From positions 1-64,000 of the forward strand of contig JAKYXN010000012.1 of assembly GCA_022538095.1 (NCBI GenBank): a DNA stretch of 64,000 nt, read 5' to 3'. Below the pieces are notes generated by a model, which made no database searches, had not been told where the DNA came from, and saw only the letters and a program-made list of their open reading frames with translations. This document shows positions 46,085 to 55,834 of the stretch, one piece after another; position 1 is the stretch's first letter, and every line of letters begins with the position of its first letter. The position numbers and the translations under genes were made by a program. The stretch is from Puniceicoccaceae bacterium K14. GTDB taxonomy: Bacteria > Verrucomicrobiota > Verrucomicrobiia > Opitutales > Opitutaceae.

Positions 46085-47583
46085 CAGCCATAACTCCCTT
46101 CAATGCACCAGGCCTTGCCGTCTTTAACCAGCCGAACCCCTCCCCCTTTACGCAGTCGAATATCCCACTCGCTACGATTCCATAAGCCTTCCTTCTCCCA
46201 CCAATGACCGGAACGAACCCACGGGCCGCTATACTTGCCAACAAAGCCAGACACTTCGTCACTTTGTATCCAAACAGGCACGCCCCCTTGCAACTCAACC
46301 TTCGCCTCTAGCATTGGACGGTAACGCTTCATCGACTTCATAATGCATTCCTCAAGCGCCATCCCGTCATCAACTTCAACTGTCTGCGGCATCGCTTCCA
46401 ATTCAAACCCATCCGGCCTTCCCTCTGGACGCATGACTGGGCGCCCCAATCTCTCTGTCCCAACGATGCCAGCGAGTTTCGTCAATGTCTGACTAAAACG
46501 ATGAGGATTTTTAAGGCTACTATCAAAGAGTCCATATTGCCGCTCCTGATGGTCTTCATAGTCCATCCGCAGCGAAAAGCGATCGACCGGAGAATCCGTC
46601 GAAACGCCATCCAAGCAACTAACCAATAGTCGGAACAACGCCTCATGATTGCTATTAGGATCGGGGATTTTTTGCTCAAACAACAAAGGCTCGCCATAAG
46701 CCAGACCCAAATCCAGAATAAGCAATGTCGCAACTTTATGGGCACGTTTCATTTCAAAACAAAGCTGCTCCATAAAACGGCGAACCAAGAACAGCAAAGG
46801 CTCCAAGTTTTCTATCTCCCGCTCGAATTCCCAAGACATTTCAAAGACCAGCGGCAAATCCAACACTCCGATCACTCGTGTGCCCCTCCCTTTGACCCGA
46901 TCCCAAAGCACCAGTCCTTCCATCCCCAAACGGTTGCCGACCGAAGATCTCTTGAGAGAGGCAAATTTTCCAACAGTGCGAATCCCCCATTGAGTAAGGA
47001 TCTCCAGTATATGATTCCCCGGTTCCACGGACTCAATTGGAAGCGTATCCAAAAAGAATTTATTAGTGATCTGCACGACATTCGGATGCAATTTTTCATA
47101 CCGTGCCTCACTAAGCAGAGTTACTTTTTCGGCCCGCTTCGCGGCGAGCAAGGCGAGAGAGTCCGTCTCCGCAATCCCTGCTCGAACAACAAGACTCAGG
47201 CTCTTTAAACCCGAAATGACCTCGGAGCACTCCTGAATAGCCTCAGTCTCTTTTCTCCCCCGCAAATCAACCACGCATAGGTCCTCAAACTGTCGCTCAA
47301 CACGCGGTGCAATCGAGTAAGCAGCGCTGTGCAGAGCCTTCCATGCATGCTCTTCCGCCTGTTGCGAGCGATAAATGATTTTAAGACCCGGGCAACGAGC
47401 CAAGGCTTGTCCAACAGACAAACCGATGCCAACTCCCTCATTCGCTGCCTCTTTCGTAAATTGCAGAGTAACCGCTTTACTTTCATGATCCGAAACCAAG
47501 GCCACTGCAGCTCCGTTTAACGCAGACTGCGAACGCATCGCAGCCTGCAAAGAAAAGTCGGGCATATAAAAGACGGCATACAT
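46084..47583 (-). CDS. imuB: ImuB, Y-family polymerase-like adaptor
   Basis: A 499-residue Y-family relative that links DnaE2 to the replication clamp. The polymerase palm outline is present (FYMPDFSLQAAMRSQ, GLSVGQALARCPGLKII), but the acidic pair SIDE of active Y polymerases is replaced by LCVVDLRG, consistent with loss of catalysis. It is the middle gene of the imuA-imuB-dnaE2 cassette, which is usually LexA-controlled. Confidence 0.92.
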   Translation of the reverse strand: MYAVFYMPDFSLQAAMRSQSALNGAAVALVSDHESKAVTLQFTKEAANEGVGIGLSVGQALARCPGLKIIYRSQQAEEHAWKALHSAAYSIAPRVERQFEDLCVVDLRGRKETEAIQECSEVISGLKSLSLVVRAGIAETDSLALLAAKRAEKVTLLSEARYEKLHPNVVQITNKFFLDTLPIESVEPGNHILEILTQWGIRTVGKFASLKRSSVGNRLGMEGLVLWDRVKGRGTRVIGVLDLPLVFEMSWEFEREIENLEPLLFLVRRFMEQLCFEMKRAHKVATLLILDLGLAYGEPLLFEQKIPDPNSNHEALFRLLVSCLDGVSTDSPVDRFSLRMDYEDHQERQYGLFDSSLKNPHRFSQTLTKLAGIVGTERLGRPVMRPEGRPDGFELEAMPQTVEVDDGMALEECIMKSMKRYRPMLEAKVELQGGVPVWIQSDEVSGFVGKYSGPWVRSGHWWEKEGLWNRSEWDIRLRKGGGVRLVKDGKAWCIEGSYG

Positions 47584-47616
47584 CGTTTAAATCACTGACA
47601 GTACAGGCCCCAAATT

Positions 47617-48387
47617 CTAACTCGCCACACCCCGTATCATTTTCGGGAAACCTGATTTTTCCAGCTGGCGCAGACGTAGCACGCGCACCTCCAGCATTTG
47701 AGCCAACTCGCTCACCGAAACTTCCATATCTGAAAAATCGAACTGCCGAGTCATCTCCAAGCGCACCTGGGCGCTCGGAATCATCGCTTTCGGCGTGAAT
47801 ATGCAAACGCAAGCGCTCGAGCGCTCCGCCAGCCTCTGCAAACGATACCAATCTTCCGAGCGTACCCGCCTTAACTCCCGCATGTCGTTCCAGCTCAAAT
47901 CCACCAAAACCATCCCAAAGTTTTCATCTCGCAGCAAAACATCCGCCGCCTTCATCGCTTGCATCGTATCCTCACACTGCACCCATAGCAAATGCTTGAG
48001 CAAGGATGGTGGAGTCGACTCCGGATCAAAGCTATAACGCCCGTCCACCAAGGTCACTAATTGCCTCTCCCGACGGGCCGCATTCAATAGATAAAGCAAA
48101 AGGGTTTGCCCGCCACAACTCGGCTTCGTCACCGCCACTTCGGTCAATACGCCCAGGGGCAAACCGCCGCCCAGGTCCTCGTCCAATGTTTCGATTCCCG
48201 TGCGGATTGTAGGTGCATCTTGGCAAGCAACTTCTTCAATCCCCGCTATCGTCATAGCTTCGCCATTCAATGGTTCAGTCTCCAACACGTCAACGTCCTC
48301 ACGCCATTTAGAGCGTGACATAAGTTCATCTTCTTTCACGCCACGCTCACAAATAAAATTTGTTTTATCGCACTCAATCAACCCCAT
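47617..48387 (-). CDS. imuA: ImuA, RecA-like accessory protein
   Basis: A 256-residue RecA-fold protein. Residues 60-110 correspond to the RecA start (TIRTGIETLDEDLGGGLPLGVLTEVAVTKPSCGGQTLLLYLL), with the Walker A degenerate (KPSCGGQT). It is needed for ImuB/DnaE2 mutagenesis. The start at 48387 is uncertain; Met23 at 48321 (MSRSKWRED) is an alternative. It is the first gene of the mutagenesis operon. Confidence 0.85.
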   Translation of the reverse strand: MGLIECDKTNFICERGVKEDELMSRSKWREDVDVLETEPLNGEAMTIAGIEEVACQDAPTIRTGIETLDEDLGGGLPLGVLTEVAVTKPSCGGQTLLLYLLNAARRERQLVTLVDGRYSFDPESTPPSLLKHLLWVQCEDTMQAMKAADVLLRDENFGMVLVDLSWNDMRELRRVRSEDWYRLQRLAERSSACVCIFTPKAMIPSAQVRLEMTRQFDFSDMEVSVSELAQMLEVRVLRLRQLEKSGFPKMIRGVAS

Positions 48388-48427
48388 TAAAACAACCTAA
48401 CAAACCCCCTCAGACATCGCCGGTCCT

Positions 48428-48462
48428 AGCTAAAATTAATAATCAGAATAAGCTAAAATAAA
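48428..48462. promoter_or_regulatory. Direct repeats upstream of imuA
   Basis: AGCTAAAATTAA (48428-48439) and AGCTAAAATAAA (48451-48462) differ at one base and are 23 bp apart, about 40-75 bp upstream of imuA. They could be regulator sites or chance AT-rich similarity. No canonical LexA palindrome was found by eye. Confidence 0.4.
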
Positions 48463-48554
48463 CGACAGGGGCATGGTCGACTTAGGCAGACTCATTGCTC
48501 AATAAGGAAAAACCAACATCCATTACCTAACCTACAACTCTAGCTTAGGCATAT

Positions 48555-48576
48555 AAAAAGCCTGTAGCTCAGGCTC
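48555..48576 (-). terminator. Terminator, downstream of the channel gene
   Basis: On the minus strand, AGCCTG-AGCTA-CAGGCT is followed by T residues and TAT. It lies about 125 bp after the channel stop codon and upstream of imuA. Confidence 0.7.
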
Positions 48577-48701
48577 TTCCAATGTATCCAAACAAGTCCT
48601 TCTCTAAACGCCTTAACGATCGCAACGTTCTGTTCATGAGACCCTCCAAGGATCCATCACAGCGTAAGCGGCTTCCAGTAAACTGGAACCCTGCAATGTA
48701 A

Positions 48702-49541
48702 CTAGAGCTTCGCCCCGCAATGGTGGCAAAATTTCGAGTCACATGCATGATCTTGGCTTCCGCATTCTCCACACTTGGCAGAAAAATCTAGGCTACTCCG
48801 GCTTGCTCGAGCAATCTCCGCAGTCACAATTCCTGTAGGAACCGCAATAATCCCGTATCCAACTATCATGATTACCGAAGCCACCATCTGGCCGAGAGGC
48901 GTTTGTGGCGAGATATCGCCATAGCCAACAGTTGTCAAAGTCACGATCGCCCAATAGACCGATTTGGGAATACTGGTAAACCCATTCTCGCTGCCTTCGA
49001 TCAAGTACATCGTCGCCCCTAAAATCGAGACCAAGGTCACCACTGCAAATATGAAAACCAGTATCTTGTGCAAACTGGCAGAGATTGCCGTTTGCAGCAT
49101 CTTGGCTTCACCGACAAATTGAACCAACTTCAATACCCGAAAAATTCGCAGTACACGTAAAGCTCGCAACGCCATCAGGTAACGAGCTCCAGGGAAAATC
49201 AAATCCACGAATGTCGGCAAAACCGAAAGCAAATCTACGACTCCAAAAAAGCTTCGAGCGTAGCGACCTGGGTGCGATGACGTGTAGAGTCGCAAGAAAT
49301 ACTCCACAGTAAAGGCCAAGGTAAAGGCCCACTCGCTTATACGAAAAAATCTTCCATACTGGGCTTGTAAACTGTCCACACTTTCCAGCATCACAACCAC
49401 GACACTCACTAAGATGGCGATAATCAGCACCACATCGAAAAGCTTTTCCACTGGCCTGTCAGAAAAGAAGATAATCCGCCGACACCGTTCTCTAAATCCA
49501 GTCCACTTAACCTTGGGCAAGTTCTCTTCGTCGAAAATCAT
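48702..49541 (-). CDS. Voltage-gated-type potassium channel with zinc ribbon
   Basis: A 279-residue inner-membrane channel from the ATG at 49541; an ATG at 49592 would add 17 residues. Six membrane helices are apparent, including the S4 voltage sensor ([20 protein letters not shown]) and the selectivity filter TTVGYGD before S6. The C-terminus ends with a zinc-ribbon pattern CGEC...[13 protein letters not shown], which is not part of the usual minimal channel. The ligand or sensor role of this ribbon is unknown. Confidence 0.9.
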   Translation of the reverse strand: MIFDEENLPKVKWTGFRERCRRIIFFSDRPVEKLFDVVLIIAILVSVVVVMLESVDSLQAQYGRFFRISEWAFTLAFTVEYFLRLYTSSHPGRYARSFFGVVDLLSVLPTFVDLIFPGARYLMALRALRVLRIFRVLKLVQFVGEAKMLQTAISASLHKILVFIFAVVTLVSILGATMYLIEGSENGFTSIPKSVYWAIVTLTTVGYGDISPQTPLGQMVASVIMIVGYGIIAVPTGIVTAEIARASRSSLDFSAKCGECGSQDHACDSKFCHHCGAKL

Positions 49542-49626
49542 AAGTTCTCTAAGTTGAAAGCCTTTACAGCTAACGCGCAATGCATAAGTCATTGCCTAGC
49601 CCTCCACGCGCAATCCGCCTAGTTCC

Positions 49627-50823
49627 ATGAACGATTCCCAAGCACAGACTCAAACTCAACAAAGCAAGCTACTTCAAGAAATCCAAGCATTCTTTGGAGA
49701 AGAGCGAATCGACGAACGCTTAATCGACGCCTTTCTAGCTACCCCCCGCCACAAATTCGCTCACCGATTCGAAGGCAGCTCAGATGGACACTGGATCGAG
49801 CTCTCAGAAGAAAACCTCTCAGACCACTTGGTTCAGCTTTACCAAGATTCTCCTCTCTGCATCTACCGCAACAAAATCGGAGAAGTCGTATCCACAATTT
49901 CGCAACCCTCTCTCGTCCTCTATATGATACAGCTCTTGGAACTCCAAGCAGGGATGACAGTATTTGAGCTCGGAGGTGGCAGTGGGTGGCACGCCGCTTT
50001 GATGGCTCGCCTCGTTGGTCCAAACGGAAAGGTGCACAGCGCTGAAATCATAAAAGACTTAGTCGAAAACGCCCGGATCACCAAACAAAAGCTAGGCATC
50101 AATAACCTTGAACTCATCAATGGCGACGCAACCAAAGGCTTGCAAGACAAGGGCCCCTTCGACCGCGGGGTATTCACCGCATCCGCACGGGAACTACCAC
50201 CAGCATTCTTCGAACAGATAAAGGAAGGCGGCCTCCTTCAGTTCGTGTTGAAACTCCCTACTGGTAGCGACATGCTTTGCCTACTCCGCAAAAAGGAAAA
50301 TCGCTTCGAGAGCGAATACTTGATGCCCTGTAGTTTTGTTCCCGTAACCGGAGGGCACCCCCAAGAAGCGACCCCTGTCACACTCATCGAATCTCTCCCA
50401 CTCTGGCCTAAGTGGCAAAACGAGGAACCGCACTTTACCCCTTTTGCAGATATGGGCATTTCATCAGATGACTTACCCGCACTCATCGAATTCTGCCAGG
50501 TCGTTTGCACCAACTTTATCCCCTTCGATTCCCAGGAAAACGACTCCCTCAGATCCAACGAATTCCTATTCGGCATTAACGCTTCCGACAAAGAATCGCT
50601 CACTCTCATTACCGATGACCAATTCTTAACCTACGGGCCGCTAAATTCGCTAGAAGACTTTTTAACTCTCGTAAAAGACTGGCTCACTTCAAACAAACCA
50701 GAAGTCGATGAGTTGACTTTAGAAATTTATCCCAAGCACCAACTCCCTTTCATCGGCCAAGGGGCTTGGTTAATCAAAGGCAGCCAATGCTTTTACCGCT
50801 GGACACTCCCAAGCATCGCTTAA
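49627..50823 (+). CDS. PCMT-like protein methyltransferase with extension
   Basis: A 398-residue protein. Residues ~30-220 form a protein-L-isoaspartate O-methyltransferase domain, with TISQPSLVLYMIQLLELQAGMTVFELGGGSGWHAALMARLVG giving the SAM-binding glycine loop. A C-terminal extension of about 170 residues has no recognised domain. Canonical PCMT repairs isoaspartyl damage; because the family is broad, another protein or small-molecule substrate is possible. It is divergent from the channel gene. Confidence 0.82.
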   Translation: MNDSQAQTQTQQSKLLQEIQAFFGEERIDERLIDAFLATPRHKFAHRFEGSSDGHWIELSEENLSDHLVQLYQDSPLCIYRNKIGEVVSTISQPSLVLYMIQLLELQAGMTVFELGGGSGWHAALMARLVGPNGKVHSAEIIKDLVENARITKQKLGINNLELINGDATKGLQDKGPFDRGVFTASARELPPAFFEQIKEGGLLQFVLKLPTGSDMLCLLRKKENRFESEYLMPCSFVPVTGGHPQEATPVTLIESLPLWPKWQNEEPHFTPFADMGISSDDLPALIEFCQVVCTNFIPFDSQENDSLRSNEFLFGINASDKESLTLITDDQFLTYGPLNSLEDFLTLVKDWLTSNKPEVDELTLEIYPKHQLPFIGQGAWLIKGSQCFYRWTLPSIA

Positions 50824-50858
50824 GGAAGGAAGCGGAAGAGCCAGAATCATTTCATAAA

Positions 50859-51758
50859 CTAGTCCTTAAAAGTTCCGACCCTCATTTCATTAGAAGTATA
50901 AATTCCCAAAACGGAATCGTGATTCCCAAGATTCTCAATTTGATTATCAGACAGCAATAATGACGCAGTTGATAACGCATCAGCAACTGTTGCCGATTTC
51001 GCCATCACAACTGCTTTTTCATTAATCAAATCACCTGATCGCGAAATAATGTGATTGGGCTGATAGCCAATTCCGGAAGCGCCCAGGGCAAAATTTCCAA
51101 AATACTTTAAACGAGGCTTACCACTTAGGATCGGAATTTCTAGGGTCCAGCATTTATCTTCATTCTGTGGTGAATCACCAAATACAAGCACACTCGAGCC
51201 GCCTCCAACCAACACTCCTGCTGGCACCTCCCAAAACTTCAGCAAATCATAAACAGTATCCAATGCAGCTCCTTTGCCTATCGCCCCCAAATCCAACCAC
51301 CTTTTGCCTTCCAACTTTGTGACAAATGGATTCTGAGGATCTATTGCGATAACAGGTGAGTTCTCATCTTGTGAAGGTATCTGTAAATCTGATAAATGAC
51401 GAGGGATTGACTGACCTTTGGCTTTTATTGCCTCAGAACCAACAAAGGGATCAAACATCCCACCCGTACCAGCAGAAACCTCAAAGGCTGATAATAGACA
51501 ATTGTGCGTCACCTCGTCCAAGCGCAGCACATCACCCGCTCTCGCTCGATTTATTCGAGTTATGTCACTTCCTTCCCGATAAAGACTGAGTTTGCTTTCT
51601 AAATTATCAACCAAACGAAAAGCCTCTTCGGCAATTGCCGCTATTTTTTCCTTAGAGTTTGAATACAGGTGCAGAGAAAATCGAGTGGACATCGCATCAT
51701 GCTCAAATCTCTTGAACCCTTTTAGCCCAATAATTTTAACGATTGAATCAGAATTCAT
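50859..51758 (-). CDS. ApbE-like FAD:protein FMN transferase
   Basis: A 299-residue ApbE family protein, which covalently attaches FMN to target proteins. The Mg/FAD-binding segment SATVADALSTA and the ALGASGIGYQPNHII region are present, but the usual HIIDPRTG reads HIISRSGD. It has no signal peptide, unlike the periplasmic E. coli enzyme. Its start overlaps the Agl23-like stop by 4 bp. Activity is uncertain because of the motif change. Confidence 0.78.
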   Translation of the reverse strand: MNSDSIVKIIGLKGFKRFEHDAMSTRFSLHLYSNSKEKIAAIAEEAFRLVDNLESKLSLYREGSDITRINRARAGDVLRLDEVTHNCLLSAFEVSAGTGGMFDPFVGSEAIKAKGQSIPRHLSDLQIPSQDENSPVIAIDPQNPFVTKLEGKRWLDLGAIGKGAALDTVYDLLKFWEVPAGVLVGGGSSVLVFGDSPQNEDKCWTLEIPILSGKPRLKYFGNFALGASGIGYQPNHIISRSGDLINEKAVVMAKSATVADALSTASLLLSDNQIENLGNHDSVLGIYTSNEMRVGTFKD

Positions 51759-53308
51759 TTCTCAGGGGATAATGATTCTTCCCAAACAGATTCCGATATC
51801 AATACTTGAAGCAATACATTAGGGCGAATTGCAACGTACTCCACCACTCGATTTTCCATCGTTTCTGCTGAGGCATCTCCAAGTTGTGAGTCTATTACTA
51901 ACAGATCCCACTTTTGAAAATCGTTGGGCATTTTCTCAAAATAACCCACAGTCGAACTTCCACGCAAATACCACGGCAACGGCCATGCAGACTCTTCACT
52001 CACCACAGCAATATTAAGTGGACGATCAAAATTTGCACCCAAATTGCCTATTCTATCTAAGATTCGCATAAAGCCGCGTGGAGTTTGTTCGTAAAAATAT
52101 GGGTTTCTCACATCACCTGGATATTGGACTAAGGCTAGGTAACTTTTGCCAAACGATTGATAACTTGCCAAGAAACACAAAACGAGTGAAACCCAAATCG
52201 CATTCTTTCGATAACACACTAAATAGTCCAAGGCCAGTCCAGCGAGCAGCACTAAACCAATCGCAGGCGTTAGCAACAACCAGGGTGTCTTATAAGGAAT
52301 CAAGAGATGAATTACAAAAAGTGAAACTGTGAATACAGACAATGCCCTCCCACTCTGATTCGCTTTAGAGGAAAATGCGACGACGCAGCCAAAAAGCGAA
52401 AATAGCAGCAACAAACTTTGCCCCCAATTAATCCCATTATTTTTAAAGCTACTGAATAATTCAAAATAATGCCACCAAGGGTAGGAATGAGACTCGTCAC
52501 TAATGCGCGTTATTTGTATTCCATAAGCCCCAAAGCTATCAACTATGCCTCGAGCGTTATTCCCGAAACTTGAATACAGAAAAGCGAATGGTATAGCAAA
52601 GCCTGCTAGAATGCTAATCACCGTGGAGAGCTTCGGAATGGATAGCCGAGGGCGAACACTTAGCCAAATAGATAAAAGAGCTAACAACAAGTAAAGAGGA
52701 GATATCTCCTTACACGTCTGTGCTAAACCAGCAATCACTCCAATTCCGAAAGGACGTACTATCGAACGCTTATCCCCTACCCACACTCTTGAATCACCAC
52801 TCCGCCTACCAACCGAAACACACCTCAATACAAAAAGGAAAAATAACCATACAAACACAGCCAACCAGGCCTCCTGGATAAAGTACGTGTGATAAACAGA
52901 AGTAAACGTTTCGAACGCCATTAAGAGTAACGCAAAGCCTCCCGTTAAGGAGCCCAATTTTGTATATTTGGGTCCCAGCCAAACAATAACTAATGTAGCG
53001 ATTGCAGCTAATAAACTAAAAGAACGGCACGCTCTATCATCAAAATCTTCAGCTGATCCTCCCAGTATTCGATGATACAATGCAGAGCCATAATAGAGAA
53101 ATGGCCCATGTCTATCAACTGGGTCGTAGCTGTACCCCTCTCCACGGAGAAGATTCAAAGTTAGCCAGGCCTGTACCGCCTCATCGGCATGAAGCGGTCG
53201 ATTTTCGAGATTATGAGCCCGCCATCCTATGCTTAATACAAAAGCAAATACGCATAGGATAAACCAAGGTTTACCATCACCCCTTAGCGCTCCTGCCAAA
53301 TACCTCAA
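51755..53308 (-). CDS. Agl23/TIGR03663-like membrane glycosyltransferase
   Basis: A 517-residue polytopic membrane protein of the TIGR03663 family. The N-terminal motif RPLHADEAVQAWLTLNLLRGEGYSYDPVDRHGPFLYY is diagnostic, with an acidic pair after the first helix as in GT-C transferases. About ten hydrophobic helices follow and a soluble C-terminal domain of about 120 residues. It probably acts on lipid-linked sugars. It overlaps the upstream discoidin gene by 32 bp and apbE downstream by 4 bp. Confidence 0.85.
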   Translation of the reverse strand: MRYLAGALRGDGKPWFILCVFAFVLSIGWRAHNLENRPLHADEAVQAWLTLNLLRGEGYSYDPVDRHGPFLYYGSALYHRILGGSAEDFDDRACRSFSLLAAIATLVIVWLGPKYTKLGSLTGGFALLLMAFETFTSVYHTYFIQEAWLAVFVWLFFLFVLRCVSVGRRSGDSRVWVGDKRSIVRPFGIGVIAGLAQTCKEISPLYLLLALLSIWLSVRPRLSIPKLSTVISILAGFAIPFAFLYSSFGNNARGIVDSFGAYGIQITRISDESHSYPWWHYFELFSSFKNNGINWGQSLLLLFSLFGCVVAFSSKANQSGRALSVFTVSLFVIHLLIPYKTPWLLLTPAIGLVLLAGLALDYLVCYRKNAIWVSLVLCFLASYQSFGKSYLALVQYPGDVRNPYFYEQTPRGFMRILDRIGNLGANFDRPLNIAVVSEESAWPLPWYLRGSSTVGYFEKMPNDFQKWDLLVIDSQLGDASAETMENRVVEYVAIRPNVLLQVLISESVWEESLSPEK

Positions 53309-53939
53309 CTTCGATGTAATGGTTTAGATCATCGCTAGTATTCCCATTTGAATAAAAACGAACATAGCGACCAACGGCCCCTTTAACCGGGATTAATCGT
53401 CCATAGTTTTTTTCCAAATACGCTTTATTATCTCCTGTTCCGACACCTGATGAATTGTCATGATCATTGTTGAAAACCGTCGTCACCTCACTTGAAAACT
53501 CAGGATCTTCTGAAACTTGGATAATAACATCTCGATAAGAACGAAGCTGAGAATGGTAATGCCAAAGCCCAATCGCATACACTTCCGAGGCTTCACCAAG
53601 ATCGATCTGAATCCATTGCACGCCATCTCCCAGTTCAACATAATAACCATCCTCAGACTCTTTATCGCCATCGGTCGCCATATCCAATTCTCCAATGATC
53701 GGCCACGGGTCTGATGATGTAACGCCCTTTCCAGAGGCCAAATTCACCACATCACTCGGAACATCAATTTGTTTAAGCGTTTCTTTCGGATTCTCAAGAT
53801 TCGACAACTTAATCGGCGAGGGCGTACTCGTAACTTTCGGCGACGGATACTCTAATTCAAGTACTTTGATTTCATCCGCGAATACCAACTGAGTAATCAG
53901 GAGCAAAGACAAAAGTACTATTTTTTGGTTACATATCAT
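53277..53939 (-). CDS. Secreted discoidin (F5/8 type C)-like protein
   Basis: A 220-residue exported protein. A signal peptide (1-21) and a short Pro/Ser-rich linker precede a discoidin-like beta-sandwich (VNLASGKGVTSSDPWPIIGELDMATDGDKES ... WIQIDLGEASEVYAIGLWHYHSQLRSYRDVIIQVSEDPEF ... GRYVRFYSNG), a fold that usually binds sugars or surfaces. It overlaps the start of the following membrane gene by 32 bp, implying coupled translation. Confidence 0.85.
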   Translation of the reverse strand: MICNQKIVLLSLLLITQLVFADEIKVLELEYPSPKVTSTPSPIKLSNLENPKETLKQIDVPSDVVNLASGKGVTSSDPWPIIGELDMATDGDKESEDGYYVELGDGVQWIQIDLGEASEVYAIGLWHYHSQLRSYRDVIIQVSEDPEFSSEVTTVFNNDHDNSSGVGTGDNKAYLEKNYGRLIPVKGAVGRYVRFYSNGNTSDDLNHYIEVEVFGRSAKG

Positions 53940-53968
53940 AATATTATATACTCAAAATATTTCTAGAA

Positions 53969-55306
53969 TTAGGCTTCGAAATCTTCTGGTTTAAAATCGA
54001 TAGATTTCCTCGCCTCAACTGCTGAATTAACTTTAAAAATCGCGGCTTCGCTTTCAAAGGCATGAACGGCATCGCAATTCAGATCGTTTTCACCACGTAC
54101 CGCTCCAAAGAAATTTTCTAAATGCGGTTGATGCAGCGGTTTATCTAAAACGATTGGTAAATCGAAAGCGACTAACGGCGCGGTCTCTCTCACATCCACT
54201 GTCGCGCTATCGTTAGCTTTTGGAGCTCCCTCAGATCGCCGCAAGTAATTCAAATCAATCCATTTTTCCCAATCGGGAGCCCTATCTTCACGGTAAACTT
54301 TAGTGAGGTTCGAATTTTCCGAAATCTTCACAGAGCCTTCATCTCCCATAAATTGCTCGTAATAACCTCCTCCAGCACTGGTTGTAGTCAGAACTTGATA
54401 AAACGCCCTAACGGGCCCATCAGGGGTGTCATACTCAAAAATCGCCATCACATTGTCATACCACTCTCGGTTCGTGTAATAATCTGAGCCACCGGAGGCC
54501 ATCACACTCTTTGGTCCGGTCCCCAAGAACCAATTAAAAATATCAATTTGATGAGCTCCCAAATCCGAAATTGGACCACCGGACAAATCTTTAAACCAGC
54601 GCCAATTTCGGAATTGGTGCATATTTTCATAACCATACCGTCGCAGTGTTTCGGGTGCTATTTCATAACGTTTTGGCCAGCTTAGATCTTCTGAAACCGC
54701 TCGATTCCACTGTCCATTTATATTTGTAATTCGACCAGGAATACGGGCTTTTTCAATTATGTTGTGAAATGCGTGGAGGTAACGCGGGTTACTTCGCCTC
54801 TGGTGACCAATTTGCAGCAACTTGCCTGTGCTCCGCATAGTATGAACCATACTCCGGGCCGCTTCCACAGTGTGAGCCATCATCTTTTCACAATAAACGT
54901 GAAGACCGGCATTCAAACAGAGATTTGTGTGATCAGCGTGCCAAAAATCTGGAGTCGATATAATGACAGCATCCAGATCACTTTCTTCGGATAGCATTTC
55001 TTCTATATTTTCGTAGCCGTTGGGATTGAACCCTGCCCTCTTCAGGCGATTAATTCCATAACGACGTGATAAATCCCATATATCGCATACGGCTGAAAAG
55101 TTCAGTCCCGGAATATTTTGGACCGCATCTAGCAAAACTCTTCCCTGGGCTCCCATTCCCACAAAAGCCACATTGATATCATCCGCACGAGATTGACCTT
55201 TTAGGATGTAAGGTGAGGCTAAGACCATACCACCAGCTACAACGCCTGTTTTCAAGAATTCGCGACGAGAAAAAGGGGAATTGTTTTTTGAATTTTCGTA
55301 TTTCAT
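53969..55306 (-). CDS. Tat-exported Gfo/Idh/MocA oxidoreductase
   Basis: A 445-residue NAD(P)-dependent sugar-type oxidoreductase. The N-terminus has a twin-arginine signal (SRREFLKTGVVAGGMVLASPYIL), then the nucleotide-binding motif VAFVGMGAQGR, and Gfo/Idh features VIISTPDFWHADHTNLCLNAGLHVYCEKMMAHT with the conserved EK-P region modified to EKMM. Tat export with bound cofactor is typical of periplasmic members in Verrucomicrobia and Planctomycetes. It lies 6 bp after the DoxX-like gene. Confidence 0.92.
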   Translation of the reverse strand: MKYENSKNNSPFSRREFLKTGVVAGGMVLASPYILKGQSRADDINVAFVGMGAQGRVLLDAVQNIPGLNFSAVCDIWDLSRRYGINRLKRAGFNPNGYENIEEMLSEESDLDAVIISTPDFWHADHTNLCLNAGLHVYCEKMMAHTVEAARSMVHTMRSTGKLLQIGHQRRSNPRYLHAFHNIIEKARIPGRITNINGQWNRAVSEDLSWPKRYEIAPETLRRYGYENMHQFRNWRWFKDLSGGPISDLGAHQIDIFNWFLGTGPKSVMASGGSDYYTNREWYDNVMAIFEYDTPDGPVRAFYQVLTTTSAGGGYYEQFMGDEGSVKISENSNLTKVYREDRAPDWEKWIDLNYLRRSEGAPKANDSATVDVRETAPLVAFDLPIVLDKPLHQPHLENFFGAVRGENDLNCDAVHAFESEAAIFKVNSAVEARKSIDFKPEDFEA

Positions 55307-55312
55307 TATATA

Positions 55313-55834
55313 CTACAAATTGGGTAAAACAGAAAACCGATCATATTTAACTAACTGCAATGCAGCAACTACCATGATTACATGTACCCCCAGCCAAGCG
55401 ACTCCACCACTTTCATTCAAAAGAATAAGTCCTAGGGATAAACTGCAATACAGAAGCCCTTGAGCAAATAACATGATTCGCGGAGCAAACCCTATAAGTA
55501 CTGCAATTCCGAACAGAATCAAAAATGGCCCCAGAGCCCCTTCAAATAAATTCAACGCCCAGTTTGGAATCAATGGCTCATTCTGAAATTTCTCTAAAAG
55601 TACATCGGGCATCCCTTGGTAATGATCAATCCCGTAAGTTTTCTTAGAGATTTCAACCATCGCTCCGGTTATATCAGGTTCACCAAACTCATCCAAAAGC
55701 GGCTGCCTTTGGATTATAGAACCCGAAAACTTTTCAAGACCTGTAAGCAATGCGCGCATACCTAGCCAAATTCTTAATAGTGCGTACGAAAATACTCCTG
55801 CAAGATCTGTAGGTGAAATTAGAAACTTTAACAT
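55313..55834 (-). CDS. DoxX-like four-helix membrane protein
   Basis: A 173-residue membrane protein with four hydrophobic helices, including ALLRIWLGMRALLTGLEKFSG near the N-terminus and two closely spaced ones after residue 105. It resembles DoxX family membrane proteins. It is the first gene of the pair with the Tat-exported oxidoreductase; its function in that pair is unknown. A partial dyad ATTCAA-AAT-TTGGAT lies just upstream (55855-55869). Confidence 0.72.
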   Translation of the reverse strand: MLKFLISPTDLAGVFSYALLRIWLGMRALLTGLEKFSGSIIQRQPLLDEFGEPDITGAMVEISKKTYGIDHYQGMPDVLLEKFQNEPLIPNWALNLFEGALGPFLILFGIAVLIGFAPRIMLFAQGLLYCSLSLGLILLNESGGVAWLGVHVIMVVAALQLVKYDRFSVLPNL

